Source: Cylindrodendrum hubeiense
Lineage: Eukaryota; Ascomycota; Sordariomycetes; Hypocreales; Nectriaceae
Reading direction: 5' to 3'
Length of the DNA stretch: 41,007 nt
NCBI GenBank assembly: GCA_014621425.1
Contig: JAANBB010000369.1
Location: 1-41,007, forward strand
Made by a program: the position numbers and the translations under genes. Positions within the stretch are counted from its first letter, which is position 1, and each line of letters begins with the position of its first letter. Positions 20,901 to 33,900 of the stretch are shown in pieces. The notes under the pieces were generated by a model. It was not told where the DNA came from. It saw nothing but the letters and a program-made list of their open reading frames with translations, and did not search any database.

Positions 20901-21772
20901 GTATTCTCGCCATTTCTCAAACAAACAAACGGGTATTCATTATAGTGAAACATTTACTTCGTTATTTTCGGCCATTAGCTGAGTCCTAGTGGATGCCGGC
21001 TCTCCGCTTACTCCAACCCCCGTTGTGGAATCGTGAACCACATTCGCACAAGGGTTCCCCGTTTCCCTCCTGGCGTTACTCAGCGCACTGGTCGGGCTCT
21101 ATTCCATCGGGGTCTGACCATCGACTAGGGGATGTCTAATTATGGATGTCAATTTCGCCACTGAATGGGACTTGTCTCTTTAATCTAACGTCGATGTGGC
21201 GGATTGAACAAGACTCGGCAATCTTTGGAAACAAGTGATACCAAGTGATACTAAGGCGGCAGTCAGGCTAAGCCCAAACACGTCGAGTCCCTGCCAAGTC
21301 AGCCCAAGTACTTCGTACCTCGGGGTGTTCGGACAGCGCTAGAGCTCCAGGGAGTTTAGCAAACGTCCCCCCGCCCCGGCCGACATGAAGCCAGGCCACG
21401 CCAGGGATCCCGCCAGACGGAGGTGTCGACGTCAGCCCAGTACGTAGGTACAACGCCCCTCCTCTACAGGCCTACGACGCCTCATCTTCAGGAGCTTCAG
21501 CGGGCTATCTGCACCGAACCTCAGCGCTGGAGTGCTGCAGGTGCCTGTGTCCAACAGCGGGCTCCCCCCCCGAAGAGACCTAGAGAAAGACCCAAAGAGA
21601 CGGGCCTCGCGTCCGAGCATCCATCCAATTCCACCAACAACTCGCCGTCGGCCGGTCCAATACTCAAACTCTCTCTTCCCTCTCTTCCTCACTCTCCGTC
21701 CGTCCCCCGCGATACGAAACCACCCCCGAGCCCTTCCCAGGTCTCCCGTCCCCGTCAATCGTCGCCAATCCG
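17975..21772. other. Gene-poor region of about 3.8 kb
   Basis: No gene I can support. Open frames reach about 100 codons on the plus strand (18684-18986) and 213 on the minus strand (19236-19877), but none shows a domain, a clear start context or splice signals. A diverged tandem of about 15 bp lies at 19271-19344. From about 21660 to 21770 the plus strand is rich in C and T, as expected for the 5' leader of the glutamine-rich protein gene. Confidence 0.5.
19271..19344. repeat. Imperfect 14-15-bp tandem repeat
   Basis: About five head-to-tail units of the type CTTGATGGCAGAAT, each 14-15 bp and each with 1-5 changes; the last unit is the most diverged. It lies in non-coding sequence. Confidence 0.6.
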
Positions 21773-23482
21773 TTGTTCGAGGATGGCCGCTTTCGGTCGC
21801 TCGGCAGGCACAGCAACCGGTCCCAGCACGCCCTCGAGCCACAGTCGTCGTCGAGCGGAAGCGCTGGGAGGACGGGCGCGACAGCGACAGAGCAGCAGCA
21901 GCGTCAGCAGCAGCAGCAGCAAGCTCAGCAGGTCCAGCAGGCTCAGCAGGCCCAGCAGGCTCAGCAGCAGCATCAGCGCCAGCAGAGTCAGAACAACCAG
22001 GTTCTGCTGGACGAGGCCGATTCACCCGCCCACAACGCCAGCGCCAACGCCAGTGCGCACGCCCATGCCCACCCGACGGCAACCCCCCATTCAGCCTTGT
22101 CCTCGTCTCATAACACCGCCTTCAGCTCCAGCGAGTCGTTTGATTCACGACCGCCTCCACCTCACCACCTCCAACAGCAGCAGCAGCAGCAACAGCAGCA
22201 ACAACAACAACAGCAGCAACAATTACAACAGCAGCAAGCGCAGCAGCAACAACATCAACAACAACAGCAGCAGCAGCAAGCGCAGCAACAGGCACAGCAA
22301 CAGCAGCAGCAGGAGCAGCAGCAACTTCAGCATCAGCAGCAGGAGCAGGCGAGGCAACAACAGCAAGCCCAGCAGGCCCAGCAGCAGCCTCGAGCACCAA
22401 AGCAGGCAAAGCAGCAGCAGAAACAGCAACAACAGCCGCAACAACAACTGCCCCCGGAGCCGATTCAGCAGCAGCAGCCCCCCCAACAGCAGCAGAAGCA
22501 AGAAGCGCATGGGGAAGGCATGGACATTGACAGCCATCATGAGGGTGAAGAGGACGCTAGTGGCATGGATTCGAAGCTTCTCAACGACCCTTCTTACATC
22601 CCGCAACAGCCAATGGGTGATATGATGTCACCCCCACCTGAGGGTGGAAGCTATCCGACTTTGGAGGCTGTCCAGAAAGCCGTGCTTCGATACTGCACGT
22701 CAGTTGGCTACGCCATTGTCATTGGCCGATCCAAGAAGACGGTCCCTGGACTGAAGAAGGTTTTGTTTGTCTGTGACCGAGCAGGCAAACCACCAAGCCG
22801 AGTGAGCCCCGAGTGCCGCAAACGCAAGACTTCGTCCCGCAAGTGTGATTGTCCCTTTGGCTTCTTCGCCATCGAACAGCGAACACAGTGGACCATCCGC
22901 TACCGCCCAGATCCCGCTCATCTGCAACACAACCATGGACCCAGTGAGAGTCCATCGCACCATCCCGCGGCAAGAAAGCTTGATAGTAAGATGGTTGCTG
23001 CCGTAAAGCAGCTCAAGGAGAATGGTAAGTTAAACACCAATTATTTGGTGACCCATGAAGCTAACGGTTGCTTACTAGGCGCAGGTGTCTCTGAAACTTT
23101 ACAAATCCTCCAAACAGAAAACCCTGACTGCCACCTTCTCCCGAGGGACATTTACAATGCTCGCGCTGCCATTAATCGCAACCCACAGAAAGTTGCTACC
23201 GGGCTTGCAGAAAACAGACCGGCCATATACAGCAAGCCTCATCAATCTGCTGAAGATCGCATCCGTGCGGATCTCAGGCGTGAACTCGCAAAAGCCCGAG
23301 AAGATCTGAAGAAGGTTGAAGAGGAAAAACAGAAGGAGATTGACACATTGAAAGCCAAACTGGAAGAAAAGGAGGGCATCATTCAAAAATTCGAGGAGTT
23401 TATCGACATCTGCAACGAAAGAGTCATGTTTCAACGACAGAGATTAGCGGCGAACGGGGCGGCCGGAGGCAACCCAGCCTAG
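21773..23482 (+). CDS. Glutamine-rich protein with FAR1/WRKY-GCM1-type zinc domain (5' end uncertain)
   Basis: Likely DNA-binding nuclear protein. Counting codons from 21773, residues about 37-250 are mostly CAG/CAA-coded glutamine, with an Asn/Ala/His segment between. A FAR1-like domain spans about 290-390: EGGSYPTLEAVQKAVLRYC, then VLFVCDRAGK, RKCDCPFGF and HLQHNHG, supplying the Cys-Cys-His-x-His zinc ligands. A charged coiled coil (EDRIRADLRRELAKARED onward) fills the C terminus. A 54-nt intron is very likely at 23025-23078 (GTAAGT, branch GCTAAC, acceptor TAG); it has no stop and is a multiple of three, so the frame also reads through it. No transposase part is present. The frame has no ATG between an upstream stop near 21583 and residue 250; the nearest good ATG, at 21783, is in a different frame. 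The true start could be an upstream exon, a non-AUG codon, or lie behind a frameshift in the repeats. Confidence 0.75.
   Translation: MFEDGRFRSLGRHSNRSQHALEPQSSSSGSAGRTGATATEQQQRQQQQQQAQQVQQAQQAQQAQQQHQRQQSQNNQVLLDEADSPAHNASANASAHAHAHPTATPHSALSSSHNTAFSSSESFDSRPPPPHHLQQQQQQQQQQQQQQQQQLQQQQAQQQQHQQQQQQQQAQQQAQQQQQQEQQQLQHQQQEQARQQQQAQQAQQQPRAPKQAKQQQKQQQQPQQQLPPEPIQQQQPPQQQQKQEAHGEGMDIDSHHEGEEDASGMDSKLLNDPSYIPQQPMGDMMSPPPEGGSYPTLEAVQKAVLRYCTSVGYAIVIGRSKKTVPGLKKVLFVCDRAGKPPSRVSPECRKRKTSSRKCDCPFGFFAIEQRTQWTIRYRPDPAHLQHNHGPSESPSHHPAARKLDSKMVAAVKQLKENGKLNTNYLVTHEANGCLLGAGVSETLQILQTENPDCHLLPRDIYNARAAINRNPQKVATGLAENRPAIYSKPHQSAEDRIRADLRRELAKAREDLKKVEEEKQKEIDTLKAKLEEKEGIIQKFEEFIDICNERVMFQRQRLAANGAAGGNPA
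21890..22500 (+). repeat. CAG/CAA trinucleotide-rich tracts coding polyglutamine
   Basis: Two blocks of imperfect CAG/CAA repeats, about 21890-21985 and 22170-22500, in the glutamine-rich gene. Mixed CAG and CAA codons with AGG, GCG and CTC interruptions suggest selection for glutamine and not a freshly expanded pure repeat. The same tract reads as polyserine/asparagine or, on the other strand, polyleucine in other frames; those are shadows. Confidence 0.85.
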
Positions 23483-24960
23483 AGTCTCGATCTGGCGCAT
23501 TGGTCGGTCTTGTTGGTCTGCATGGCTAGGGACGCGGGGTGGGCTGATTTGACAAACGGGTTACACGGGCGTTGGTTCTTTGGGATTATTGTGGTTCCTT
23601 GTGTGTATTGTTTGCCCGGCGGTGAAGGTAGGATTGGGAGTTATCCCGATCAGAGCTACCTTGGGCAAGTGGGCGGCAGGTTTGTGTATGGAATTGGGCT
23701 TTATGACTCTCTCTTGTTTCGGGCTTCGGGTCATGTAGTTGTTGAATTTGTTCGTAGACGCCGGGAACTACTGGACGACAATGTACATGCTTGTCTGTTT
23801 AACCCTGAAGTGATAGGATGGTATTCTATGTGTGTTTTTGTGAGACTGACGTTGGGTTGGTCCCAGTACCGGATCGGGCTACAAATCCTGGACCAGGCTG
23901 CATGGTACATTCCCGGGTACCATGTGGTACTTGGAGCTTGAGGAGGCTGCCCGTCCCGCATGGCGTTTTGATGTTGGACTAACGTAGAGGTGGACGAACA
24001 GACCGCCTGTGGGGTTCTGCGGGAGGTCAGGGCTACAGCCTATAGCTTGACGGGATATAGTTTGTGTCTGGGGAGTGAGTGGGTGCGTCAGTGCCTAAGT
24101 AGGTACCTAGGTAGGTAGTCAACAGCACCTCTGTCCCTGGGTTTGGCGTACCGTTTACTTTCAGATGTCAGCTATTGTGGCCTGGGGGTGCGATTTGATG
24201 AACAAGCCTACGCCACCAGACACTTTGGAACATACAGTGTACTGCAGAATCATGGCCCAATACCGGTATCCCCCCCAAATGCCACTGCAGAAGGTTCATT
24301 TCCTCGGACCCCTGCAGCCAAACCGCCAGCATGGCAAGGCCCACACTGGGGAGCCCCTGTGGACGACCAGGGCCAATCATGCGCGAGGTACAATTACCCT
24401 CAGATTGGCTGTGGTGGGCTCCCGGCCGGCTGCCACTGGACGCTTTCCCCCACAGGGCTACTTCAATGGGTTTCAGTGGAGGATTACAGTGGGCTGCGTA
24501 CCTGTCCACGGGTGGTCCAGCTGTCCCTCCCGCAGGCTTCCTCAGTATACGCCTCCTGAGTCTTGACACATGCCGTCCCGTCGCGACAGGGGTCTCCTTG
24601 GGTCTGGTCGCGTAAATCCGGCAGACGAAGATATCTAAAGTCAACACTCCTGTTGGATATACCCAACTCTTACCCCTACACTGCGTATTAACCTCCCGAT
24701 ACCATCACACGACCTCTCGAAATCATCGACAACCACGCTCCTTTTACTGAACCTAACCGCGCCCCGCCCCGAGCTTGTTCACTATTCGACATTCGACCTC
24801 CCACCAGCTCTTTATCCCTGAGCTCCCCCACAACCAACTGCCCTCCGACTGCCTCCAACCTGCGTTCCGTCCCACCTCGAGCCGACGATCTGGAGATGAC
24901 TGCGCGCCGCTGAGCTTCTCCGCATCTCTCCCTCTTCCGCCGCTGCATCCTCCGACCGCT
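23483..24960. promoter_or_regulatory. 3' flank of the Q-rich gene and promoter/leader of dynein
   Basis: A 1.48-kb interval between two plus-strand genes. The first part is GT-rich and probably 3' UTR. Palindromic CCTAGGTA-like motifs cluster at about 24093-24119. Overlapping frames at 24143-24647 on both strands lack domains. From about 24690 the plus strand is CT-rich up to the dynein ATG, as expected for the promoter and 5' UTR of a highly conserved fungal gene. Confidence 0.5.
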
Positions 24961-27900
24961 ATGGAGGTCACTTCGGTTGCGGCGCCGGGCCCTGCTGCCA
25001 ACGGCGTTGCTGCCGCAGCACCGTTCCCGACCATCGAGCCCGAACGCGTAGTCGACCACTTGGCCGCCGTCTGCGGCATCGCCCTTGGCGCTACACGAGA
25101 CGAGCTCGAGCAGGTTGGCAGCCTGTTACACAAGGGCCGCTACGCAGATACCATTTCGCGCTGTACTCGATTTGCGGGCGATGCCCAGAATGTCCTTTAC
25201 ATCCAGAAGGATCTTGCAAACCTGACGGTAGAATCTGGGGCCGATACTACCGGTGCGTCATCCTCCCCGTTCCCACGGTCGCCAGACGGCGTTGCTAATG
25301 TTTGATGGACAGTCCCGACCGCCTACAACTACACTCTTTCGACCGAGATCTCCTCGTCCCCGACGACCGTGTCCTCGCTCGTTCTTCTCAAGCCTCCCCA
25401 ACCCATCGACCCGACCCGACCCCTTACATCTCAAATATTCATTACTAATTTGCCTGGCCCTGCCTCCCTCGCCGCCGTGGGAGAGCAAGGCACGGCCCTT
25501 TCACCTTTCGAGGTTCTTCATTCTCATGTACACCATGCCTTGGTGCCGTACTTTGACGCCAACACCAAGAGCTTGCAGCAGGCCAACGGATCGAGGGGAC
25601 GAGCCGATGTCGATGCCAAGACAGGCATCCCCGTAACAAAGAAACGACTCAACGACCTGGAGTTGAGTCTGCTACATCTCCAGCAAAATGTCGATATCCC
25701 CGAGATCTCGCTGGCCTTCCACACCATTGTCCAGAACGTCCTCGACGACGCCGACGCCGGCCACATCCGACCGTCCATCGATGCGATCCCGCAACATCTT
25801 CTCCAGGACAGCACCTTCCTGAACCGACTGCAGGCGAATGTGAATACATGGATCAAGTCTATTCAGGGCATCACCAAGTTGACCAAGGATCCTTCCTCGA
25901 ATGCGAACCAGGAGTTTAGCACGGCTAGCCAAGAGGTCAACTTCTGGCTGTCGATGGAGTCAGCACTGGAGGGCATTGAAGGTCAGCTGAGGAGTGAAGG
26001 CGTACTCCTCACCCTCGAGATTCTCAAGCATGCCAAGCGTTTCCAGGCCACCGTGAGTTTCACGGCTGACACGGGCTTGAAGGAGGCTATGGAGAAGGTG
26101 CAGAAGTATAACCAGCTCATGCGGGACTTCCCCCTGGATGAGCTGCTGTCTGCTACATCACTTTCCAAAGCCCAAGAGGCTATTGCACAGATTTTCGGGC
26201 ATCTGAACAAGAAGCTGAGAATATGTCCTTACCCGATTCGAAGAGCACTACCTCTTGTTGAGGCCATTTCGGCCGACCTGGACGACGTGCTCCATCGTTT
26301 GCTTTCTGGCACGGAGCTTGTCAATCTCGATTACCAGCAGTTCCAGAGCATCATGGGCACCTGCGATGACATCTTTAGAACTTGGGAGGAAAACCTGAAG
26401 GAGTTCACCAACGTAGCTCGTGAGGTGACTCGTCGCCGAAACGAAAAGTTCATCCCCATCAAGATCAACAAGAAGCATTCGGAGCTCGAGTCGAGGATCA
26501 AGTATGTCAGTACTTTCCGTGACAATCACGAGCAGCTCCAGCGCACCATTGTCAACGTGCTGGGCCCCCAGGCCACTATTCCCGGCGTCACCGAGACGAC
26601 TGGCACCAACGGCGTCGTCATGGAGGAGATGGGCGACGTTGATGCTGTCCAGGAGGTGAAGCAAGCTTGGGATGCTCTCCTGAATGTCGACCTGTTGGAT
26701 GTCACCGACCAGGGCAAGGAACGTTGGGTCCGAGCAGAGAACCTGTACAATGAGCGTACAACGAGAGTTGAGAACTCCATTATTGCCAGACTCCGAGACC
26801 GACTGGCCACGGCCAAGACTGCAAACGAGATGTTCCGAGTCTTCTCCAAGTTCAACGCTCTATTTGTGCGACCCAAGATTCGTGGCGCCATCCAGGAGTA
26901 CCAGAACCAGCTGATGGACCACGTTAAGCAGGCCATCAACGGACTGCACGAGAGATTCAAGCAGCAGTATGGCCACTCAGAGACCCACGCCATGGCTCAG
27001 CTGCGCGATCTTCCTCCTGTGTCTGGTGCCATCATTTGGGCTCGGCAAATCGAGTTCCAGCTGGAGGGTTACATGAGAAAGGTGGAAGCCGTGCTTGGCC
27101 CTGACTGGACTCTGCATGCCGAAGGCCACAAGCTCCAAGAGGAGAGCGAACTATTCAAGCAGAAGCTCGACACTGCTCGAATTTACGAGGCTTGGCTGGC
27201 TGATGTTAACCGACGCAAAATCTCCATCTCCGGCCAGCTTTTCGAAATCCTGCGTGTCCGATCTGCTGGTGGTATCCTTGAGTTGGCTGTCAACTTTGAT
27301 TCTCAAATCATCACCCTATTCAAGGAAACGCGCAACTTGACTTGGCAATCATACTCTGTGCCTCACGCTGTCACAACCGTGTCGAAAGATGCGAAGCGAG
27401 TCTACCCTTACGCCGTCAGCCTAATGGAGAGCGTAAGAACCTTGTCTCAGACCCTGCGACAAATTTCTGTCATGGGAGAGGAATCCATTCTTCTCAACGG
27501 ATACCGAAACGACGTCTACAAGATGATCAGTGAAGGTGTTCCTCTTCGATGGGAATCCTTCATCAACTCCCACGAGCTCTTCTACTCTGACCCAAGACAA
27601 AACCGACCACTGCTCCCTGGCGGATCCGATTTTGGCCTTACCAAGAACACCGAGAGCAAACACGGCATGTTTATTCGAGGCTTTGCTGCCGCCGTGTCTG
27701 TGCTCCAGAGCAAGGCGGTTTCTCTGAACTTCATCCACACCACTGTCGAGCAGGCGCTCAAGGAGCTTAGCACATGTGCTTATGACGAGACAGCCTTCCA
27801 GTCCCGCCTGGATACGATCCAGTCCGCTGTTGATCAGCTGAACCTGGAGCAGTATGTGAACCTTGACTTCTGGGTGCGAGGCTTGAACGCCCAAGTCCAG

Positions 27901-30900
27901 TCGATCCTTCTCACCCGTCTTCAGAGTGCTGTTCTGTCCTGGATTTCTGCCTTTGAGGATGATACGATTGAGGATGAGAGACGCAAGCAGACCACTCCTG
28001 AGGAAGGGAAGCCCGAAGGCCCGACCATGAAGCGCCTTGTGCTGGAACTTGCCATGCGTAACCAAGTTATCTACCTCGATCCTCCGCTGGAATACGCTCG
28101 AGCTGGCTGGTTCCTTCACCTGCACGAGTGGCTTGGAATTGTCTGCAACCTTCGCAAGATCAAGGCCACTCGCTACCAGATGAGCCTCACTACTACTGCC
28201 AACGATGAGCCCCGCTTCACTGCCCTGCCCTCAGAGTGTGCCGACTTGCTCCAGCGTGTGTATGTATCTGTGGAGAACAAGCTCCAGGAGATCAGCGCAT
28301 ACGTCGACAAGTGGCTTCAGTTCCAGTCCCTCTGGGATCTTCAGTCTGAGCAAGTCTACGATGCTCTTGGTGAGCAACTCCCTCGATGGTTACAGCTTCT
28401 CCAAGAGATTCGCAAGACTCGGTCTACCTTCGACACCCAGGAGGTCAGCCGCGCGTTTGGACATCTCACCATCGACTATGACCAGGTCCAGACCAAGGTC
28501 AACGCCAAGTATGATCAGTGGCAGCACGAGATTCTTATGAAGTTCGCTAACCGTCTCGGCAACCGCATGCGAGACGTGAACGCGGACATTGAAAAGGCAC
28601 GAAAGGATCTCGAGAGCCAAAGCTCGGACGCGTCATCAACTGCGCAGGCTGTTCAGTTCATCACTGTCGTTCAGAGCTGCAAGCGCAACGTGAAGACATG
28701 GGCCCCTGAAATTGACATGTTCCGCCAAGGACAGTCGACACTTGTCAGACAACGATACCAGTTCCCCAACGACTGGCTGCACATTGAACAGATCGACAGT
28801 CAATGGGAAGCGCTCAAGGAGATTTTGGAGAAGAAGTCTAGGATCGTGCAAGAACAGACTGATGCACTGCGAGCCAAGATTTTCACCGAAGACAAGCTTG
28901 TGAACGAGCGAATTGCTGAAATCGCTGCTCAATGGAACGAGGAGAAGCCAGTTTCTGGAACCATCCAGCCGGATGTTGCTTCGGCGACACTCAGCTCGTT
29001 TGAGCAACGTATTTCTAAGCTGCAGCACGATTCTCAAATGGTTGTGAAGGCGAAGGAGGCACTTGATATCCCAATCAGCGACGATAATTCGCTTGAGGCC
29101 ACCCTTGAGGAGATCCGTGACTTTCAATCTGTCTGGTCTAACCTTTCCACCATCTGGGCGAGCCTCAACGAGACCCGCGATATCTTGTGGACTGCTGTCC
29201 AGCCACGCAAGATTCGATCCAAGGTGGATGATCTTATCAAGAGCACCAAGGAGATGCCCAGCAGGATGAGACAATATGCTGCCTTCGAGCACGTCCAGGG
29301 CATTCTGCGTGGTTTCCTCAAGGTCAACCCCATTCTTTCCGACTTGAAGTCTGATGCCATTCGCGAACGCCACTGGCAGAAGATTTACAAGCAGATCAAG
29401 CCGCAGAAGCGCTTCTCTCCCAGTTCCATGACTCTTGGTGACGTTTGGGATCTGAACTTGGTCGCAACTGAAGTCATTGTCAAGGATATCATCGCCCAGG
29501 CTCAAGGCGAGATGGCTCTAGAAGAGTTCCTTAAGCAGGTTCGCGAGACCTGGCAGAACTATGCCCTAGAGATGGTCGGATACCAGAACAAATGCCGGCT
29601 TATCCGTGGCTGGGATGACCTCTTCGCCAAGTGCAGCGAGAACCTGAACTCTCTCCAGGCCATGAAACACTCGCCTTACTACAAGGAGTTTGAAGAAGAA
29701 GCTGTTTCCTGGGAAGATAAGCTCAATCGCGTGCACGTCCTGTTCGACGTATGGATCGACGTGCAACGCCAGTGGGTGTACCTTGAAGGTGTCTTCACTG
29801 GTAACGTGGACATCAAGCATCTTCTTCCCATTGAGTCGGGACGTTTCCAGAACATCAACAGCGAATTCCTCGCTGTCATGAAGAAGGCCAACAAGACACC
29901 TTACGTGCTTGATGTCCTGAACATCCCAAATGTGCAGAAGTCTCTCGAGCGACTGGCAGAGATGCTCAACAAGATCCAGAAGGCCCTTGGTGAATACCTT
30001 GAAAAGGAGCGAGTCTCGTTTCCCCGATTCTACTTCGTCGGTGACGAGGACTTGCTGGAGATGATTGGTAACAGCAACGACACGCTACGTATCGCCAAGC
30101 ACTTCAAGAAGATGTTCGCTGGCTTGTCAGGTCTAATTATGGACGACGAGACCGTCATATCTGGCTTTACCTCGAAGGAGGGTGAGGCTGTTCGGTTGAA
30201 GAAAGAGATTTCCTTGGCCAAGACCCCGAGGATCAATGACTGGTTGGCGCTTTTGGAAAACGGCATGAAGTCTACCCTGGCAGAGTTGCTGGCAGAGGCT
30301 GTTGACCAATACACACCCATCTTTGAGTCCGAGAAGATCGATCGTGATGCCCTGAACCAATTCATGGAGGCGTTCCCCAGTCAGATTGTCGTTCTTGCTA
30401 CCCAAGTTGCTTGGACCACGGCCGTTGAAAAGTCGCTGGCGGCTGGCGGCCAGACATTGAAGGCACTATTCGAACTGGAGGTGGAAGTTCTTCGCGTCCT
30501 TGCTGACACCGTTTTGGGAGACCTTGAAATCATCCAGCGGAAAAAGTGCGAACAGCTGATCACCGAGTGTGTCCACCAGCGTGACACGATCGAGAAGCTC
30601 TTCAACGCGAATGCCGAGTCTCCTAGCTACTACTTCTGGCAGCTGCAGATGCGCTATGTGTACAACCCTGAAGGCGAATTCATTGACCGTCTGCACGTCA
30701 AGATGGCCAATGCTAAGCTCAACTACGGCTTCGAGTACCTGGGTGTTCCGGATCGACTTGTCCGCACTCCTCTTACCGACCGATGCTTCCTTACCCTCAC
30801 TCAGGCCTTGTGTCAACGTCTCGGTGGATCGCCCTACGGTCCTGCCGGTACGGGTAAGACGGAATCAGTCAAAGCCCTTGGTTTGCAGTTGGGCAGGTTC

Positions 30901-33900
30901 ACCCTTGTCTTCTGCTGTGACGACACCTTCGATTTCCAGGCCATGGGCCGAATCTTCCTGGGTATTTGCCAGGTCGGTGCTTGGGGCTGTTTCGACGAGT
31001 TCAACCGTCTTGAGGAGCGTATTCTGTCCGCTGTCTCGCAGCAGATCCAGAATATTCAACTCGGTCTCAAGCAAGGTGTGGAGGATGATCAGGCCCAGAT
31101 CGAGTTGGTTGGTCGGCAGCTTCACGTCAACGAGAACACTGGTATCTTCATCACCATGAACCCTGGTTATGCAGGCCGCTCCAACTTGCCCGACAACTTG
31201 AAGAAGCTGTTCCGCAGCGTGGCCATGTCGAAGCCCGACAAGGAACTCATTGCCGAAGTCATGCTTTACTCCCAGGGTTTCAACCAAGCCAAGCAACTTT
31301 CTAAGCAGACAGTACCCTTCTTCGACCAGTGCTCTGCCAAGCTCTCCAAACAGGCTCACTACGACTTTGGTCTGCGTGCACTGAAGAGTGTCTTGGTCAG
31401 CTCCGGTGGCCTCAAGCGTGCTCGCTTGGGTCAAGGCAATCTTGGTGCAGAAGTGGTTGTCGAGCCTGAGATTATTGTACAGAGCATTCGCGAAACTATT
31501 GCGCCAAAGTTGATCAAGTCTGATGTCGATATCATGACTTCTATCGAAGAAATATGCTTCCCGGGTGTGGACTATGTCCCTGCGAACCTCGAGGCTCTTG
31601 AAGACGCAATTCGCTCCCTCGCTGCTGAGCGCCATCTTGTCGTCAATGAACTCTGGATGACCAAGGTTCTTCAGTTATACCAGATCCAGGGGATTCACCA
31701 TGGTGTCATGATGGTTGGTAACTCTGGTTCCGGAAAATCTGCCGCCTGGAGACTCCTGCTCGATGCTCTTCAAAAGGTTGAGGGGGTTGAAGGCGTGTCT
31801 CATGTCATTGATTCAAAGGTCATGTCGAAGGAAGCATTGTACGGAAACCTCGACTCAACCACTCGTGAATGGACGGACGGTCTATTCACGAGTATTCTGC
31901 GAAAGATTGTCGACAACCTTCGTGGTGAGGATTCCAAGCGACACTGGATCGTCTTTGACGGTGATGTGGACCCTGAATGGGTTGAGAACTTGAACAGTGT
32001 GCTCGACGACAACAAGCTCCTTACCCTGCCCAACGGTGAGCGCCTCAACCTGCCGTCAAATGTCCGAATCATGTTCGAAGTCGAGACGCTCAAATACGCC
32101 ACCCTTGCCACTGTCAGTCGATGTGGTATGGTCTGGTTTAGTGAGGACACCGTCTCGCCTACCATGATGGTGACCAACTATCTGGAGACCCTTCGCAGCG
32201 TTCCCTTCGAGGACTTGGACGAGGATAGTGTCACGACAGGACATAACCCGGCTAAGACGCTGGCTGTCCAAGCACAGTTTGCCGATCTGCTTCAAGTATA
32301 CTTGAGCGAGGATGACTTCATGCTTCAAGCATTGCAGCGGGCTGAGGGCTACAACCACATCATGGACTTTACTGTCGCTCGTGTGCTTGGCACCCTGTTC
32401 TCTTTACTGAACAAGGCGGCGAGGGATGTTATTGAGTACAACTCTCAGCACTCTGATTTCCTCCTCGACCCTGAGCAGATTGAGGCTTTTGCCTCGAAGA
32501 AGCTTCTCTTGGCGCTTGTGTGGGCGCTCACTGGCGACTGCCCCCTGAACGACCGAAAGGCATTCGGTGACGATATCTGCGCCTTCGCCAACTTTGGTTC
32601 TCCGCCGCTTGATGGCACGAGCTCTCTGATCGACTTCGATGTTACCCTCCCCAAGGCTGACTGGTCATCCTGGCAGAGCCAGGTTCCGACTGTCGAGGTC
32701 AACACCCACTCCATCACACAAACCGATGTCGTCATTCCCACTCTGGACACAGTCCGACACGAGGATGTGCTCTACTCCTGGCTTGCTGAGCACAAGCCTC
32801 TGCTACTTTGCGGTCCCCCTGGTTCGGGTAAAACAATGACTCTCTTCAGCGCGCTGCGCAAGCTGCCCAACATGGAGGTTGTTGGCCTCAACTTCTCGAG
32901 CGCGACGACTCCCGACCTTCTCATCAAGACTTTTGAGCAGTATTGCGAGTACAAGAAGACCCTCAATGGCGTCATGCTCTCACCAACCCAGATTGGTCGA
33001 TGGCTGGTTATCTTCTGCGATGAAATCAACTTGCCCGCACCTGACAAGTATGGAACGCAGCGGGCCATCTCCTTCCTGCGCCAGCTCGTTGAACACAATG
33101 GCTTCTGGCGAACATCTGACAAGTCTTGGGTTACACTCGACCGAATCCAATTTGTTGGAGCTTGTAACCCTCCCACTGACGCTGGTCGTACTCCCATGGG
33201 TGCGAGATTCCTCCGACACGCTCCCCTTATTATGGTTGACTACCCTGGTGAGCTGTCTCTTAACCAGATCTACGGCACTTTCAATACGGCTGTGCTCAAG
33301 ATCATCCCCTCCCTTCGCGGATATGCGGAGCCTCTCACACACGCTATGGTTCGCTTTTATCTCGAGTCTCAGAAGAGATTTACACCCAAAATCCAGCCCC
33401 ACTACGTCTACAGTCCTCGTGAGTTGACTCGCTGGGTCCGTGGTGTGTATGAGGCTATCCGACCACTGGAGACTTTGTCCATTGAGGGACTCATCCGCAT
33501 CTGGGCCCACGAGGCCCTCCGCCTGTTCCAGGATCGTTTGGTCGCGGAGGATGAGCGGAAGTGGACCGACGATATGGTGCGGAAAATCGCCTTGGAGCAC
33601 TTCCCTACGCTTGATGAGGAGAAGGCCCTTGGCGGCCCCATTCTCTTCTCCAACTGGTTGTCCAAGAACTATGTCCCAGTTCATCGCGAGCAACTGAGAG
33701 ACTTCGTCAAGGCTAGATTGAAGACCTTCTGCGAGGAAGAGGTTGATGTCCCCTTGATCCTCTTTAACGATGTTTTGGAGCATGTGCTGCGCATTGATCG
33801 TGTCTTCCGACAACCGCAAGGTCACTTGATTCTCATTGGTGTCAGTGGCAGTGGAAAGACCACGCTTTCTCGCTTCGTGGCGTGGATGAACGGCCTCAAG

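Noticed and set aside
22122..22606. Leucine- and alanine-rich minus-strand frames
   Set aside because: Antisense readings of the CAG/CAA tract in the glutamine-rich gene.
21423..22625. 400-codon serine/asparagine-rich plus-strand frame
   Set aside because: Reads the polyglutamine tract in another register; it ends before the FAR1 domain. Its ATG at 21783 is kept as a possible start only.
24143..24647. Overlapping frames on both strands upstream of dynein
   Set aside because: No domain and mutually overlapping; most likely chance in GC-rich sequence.
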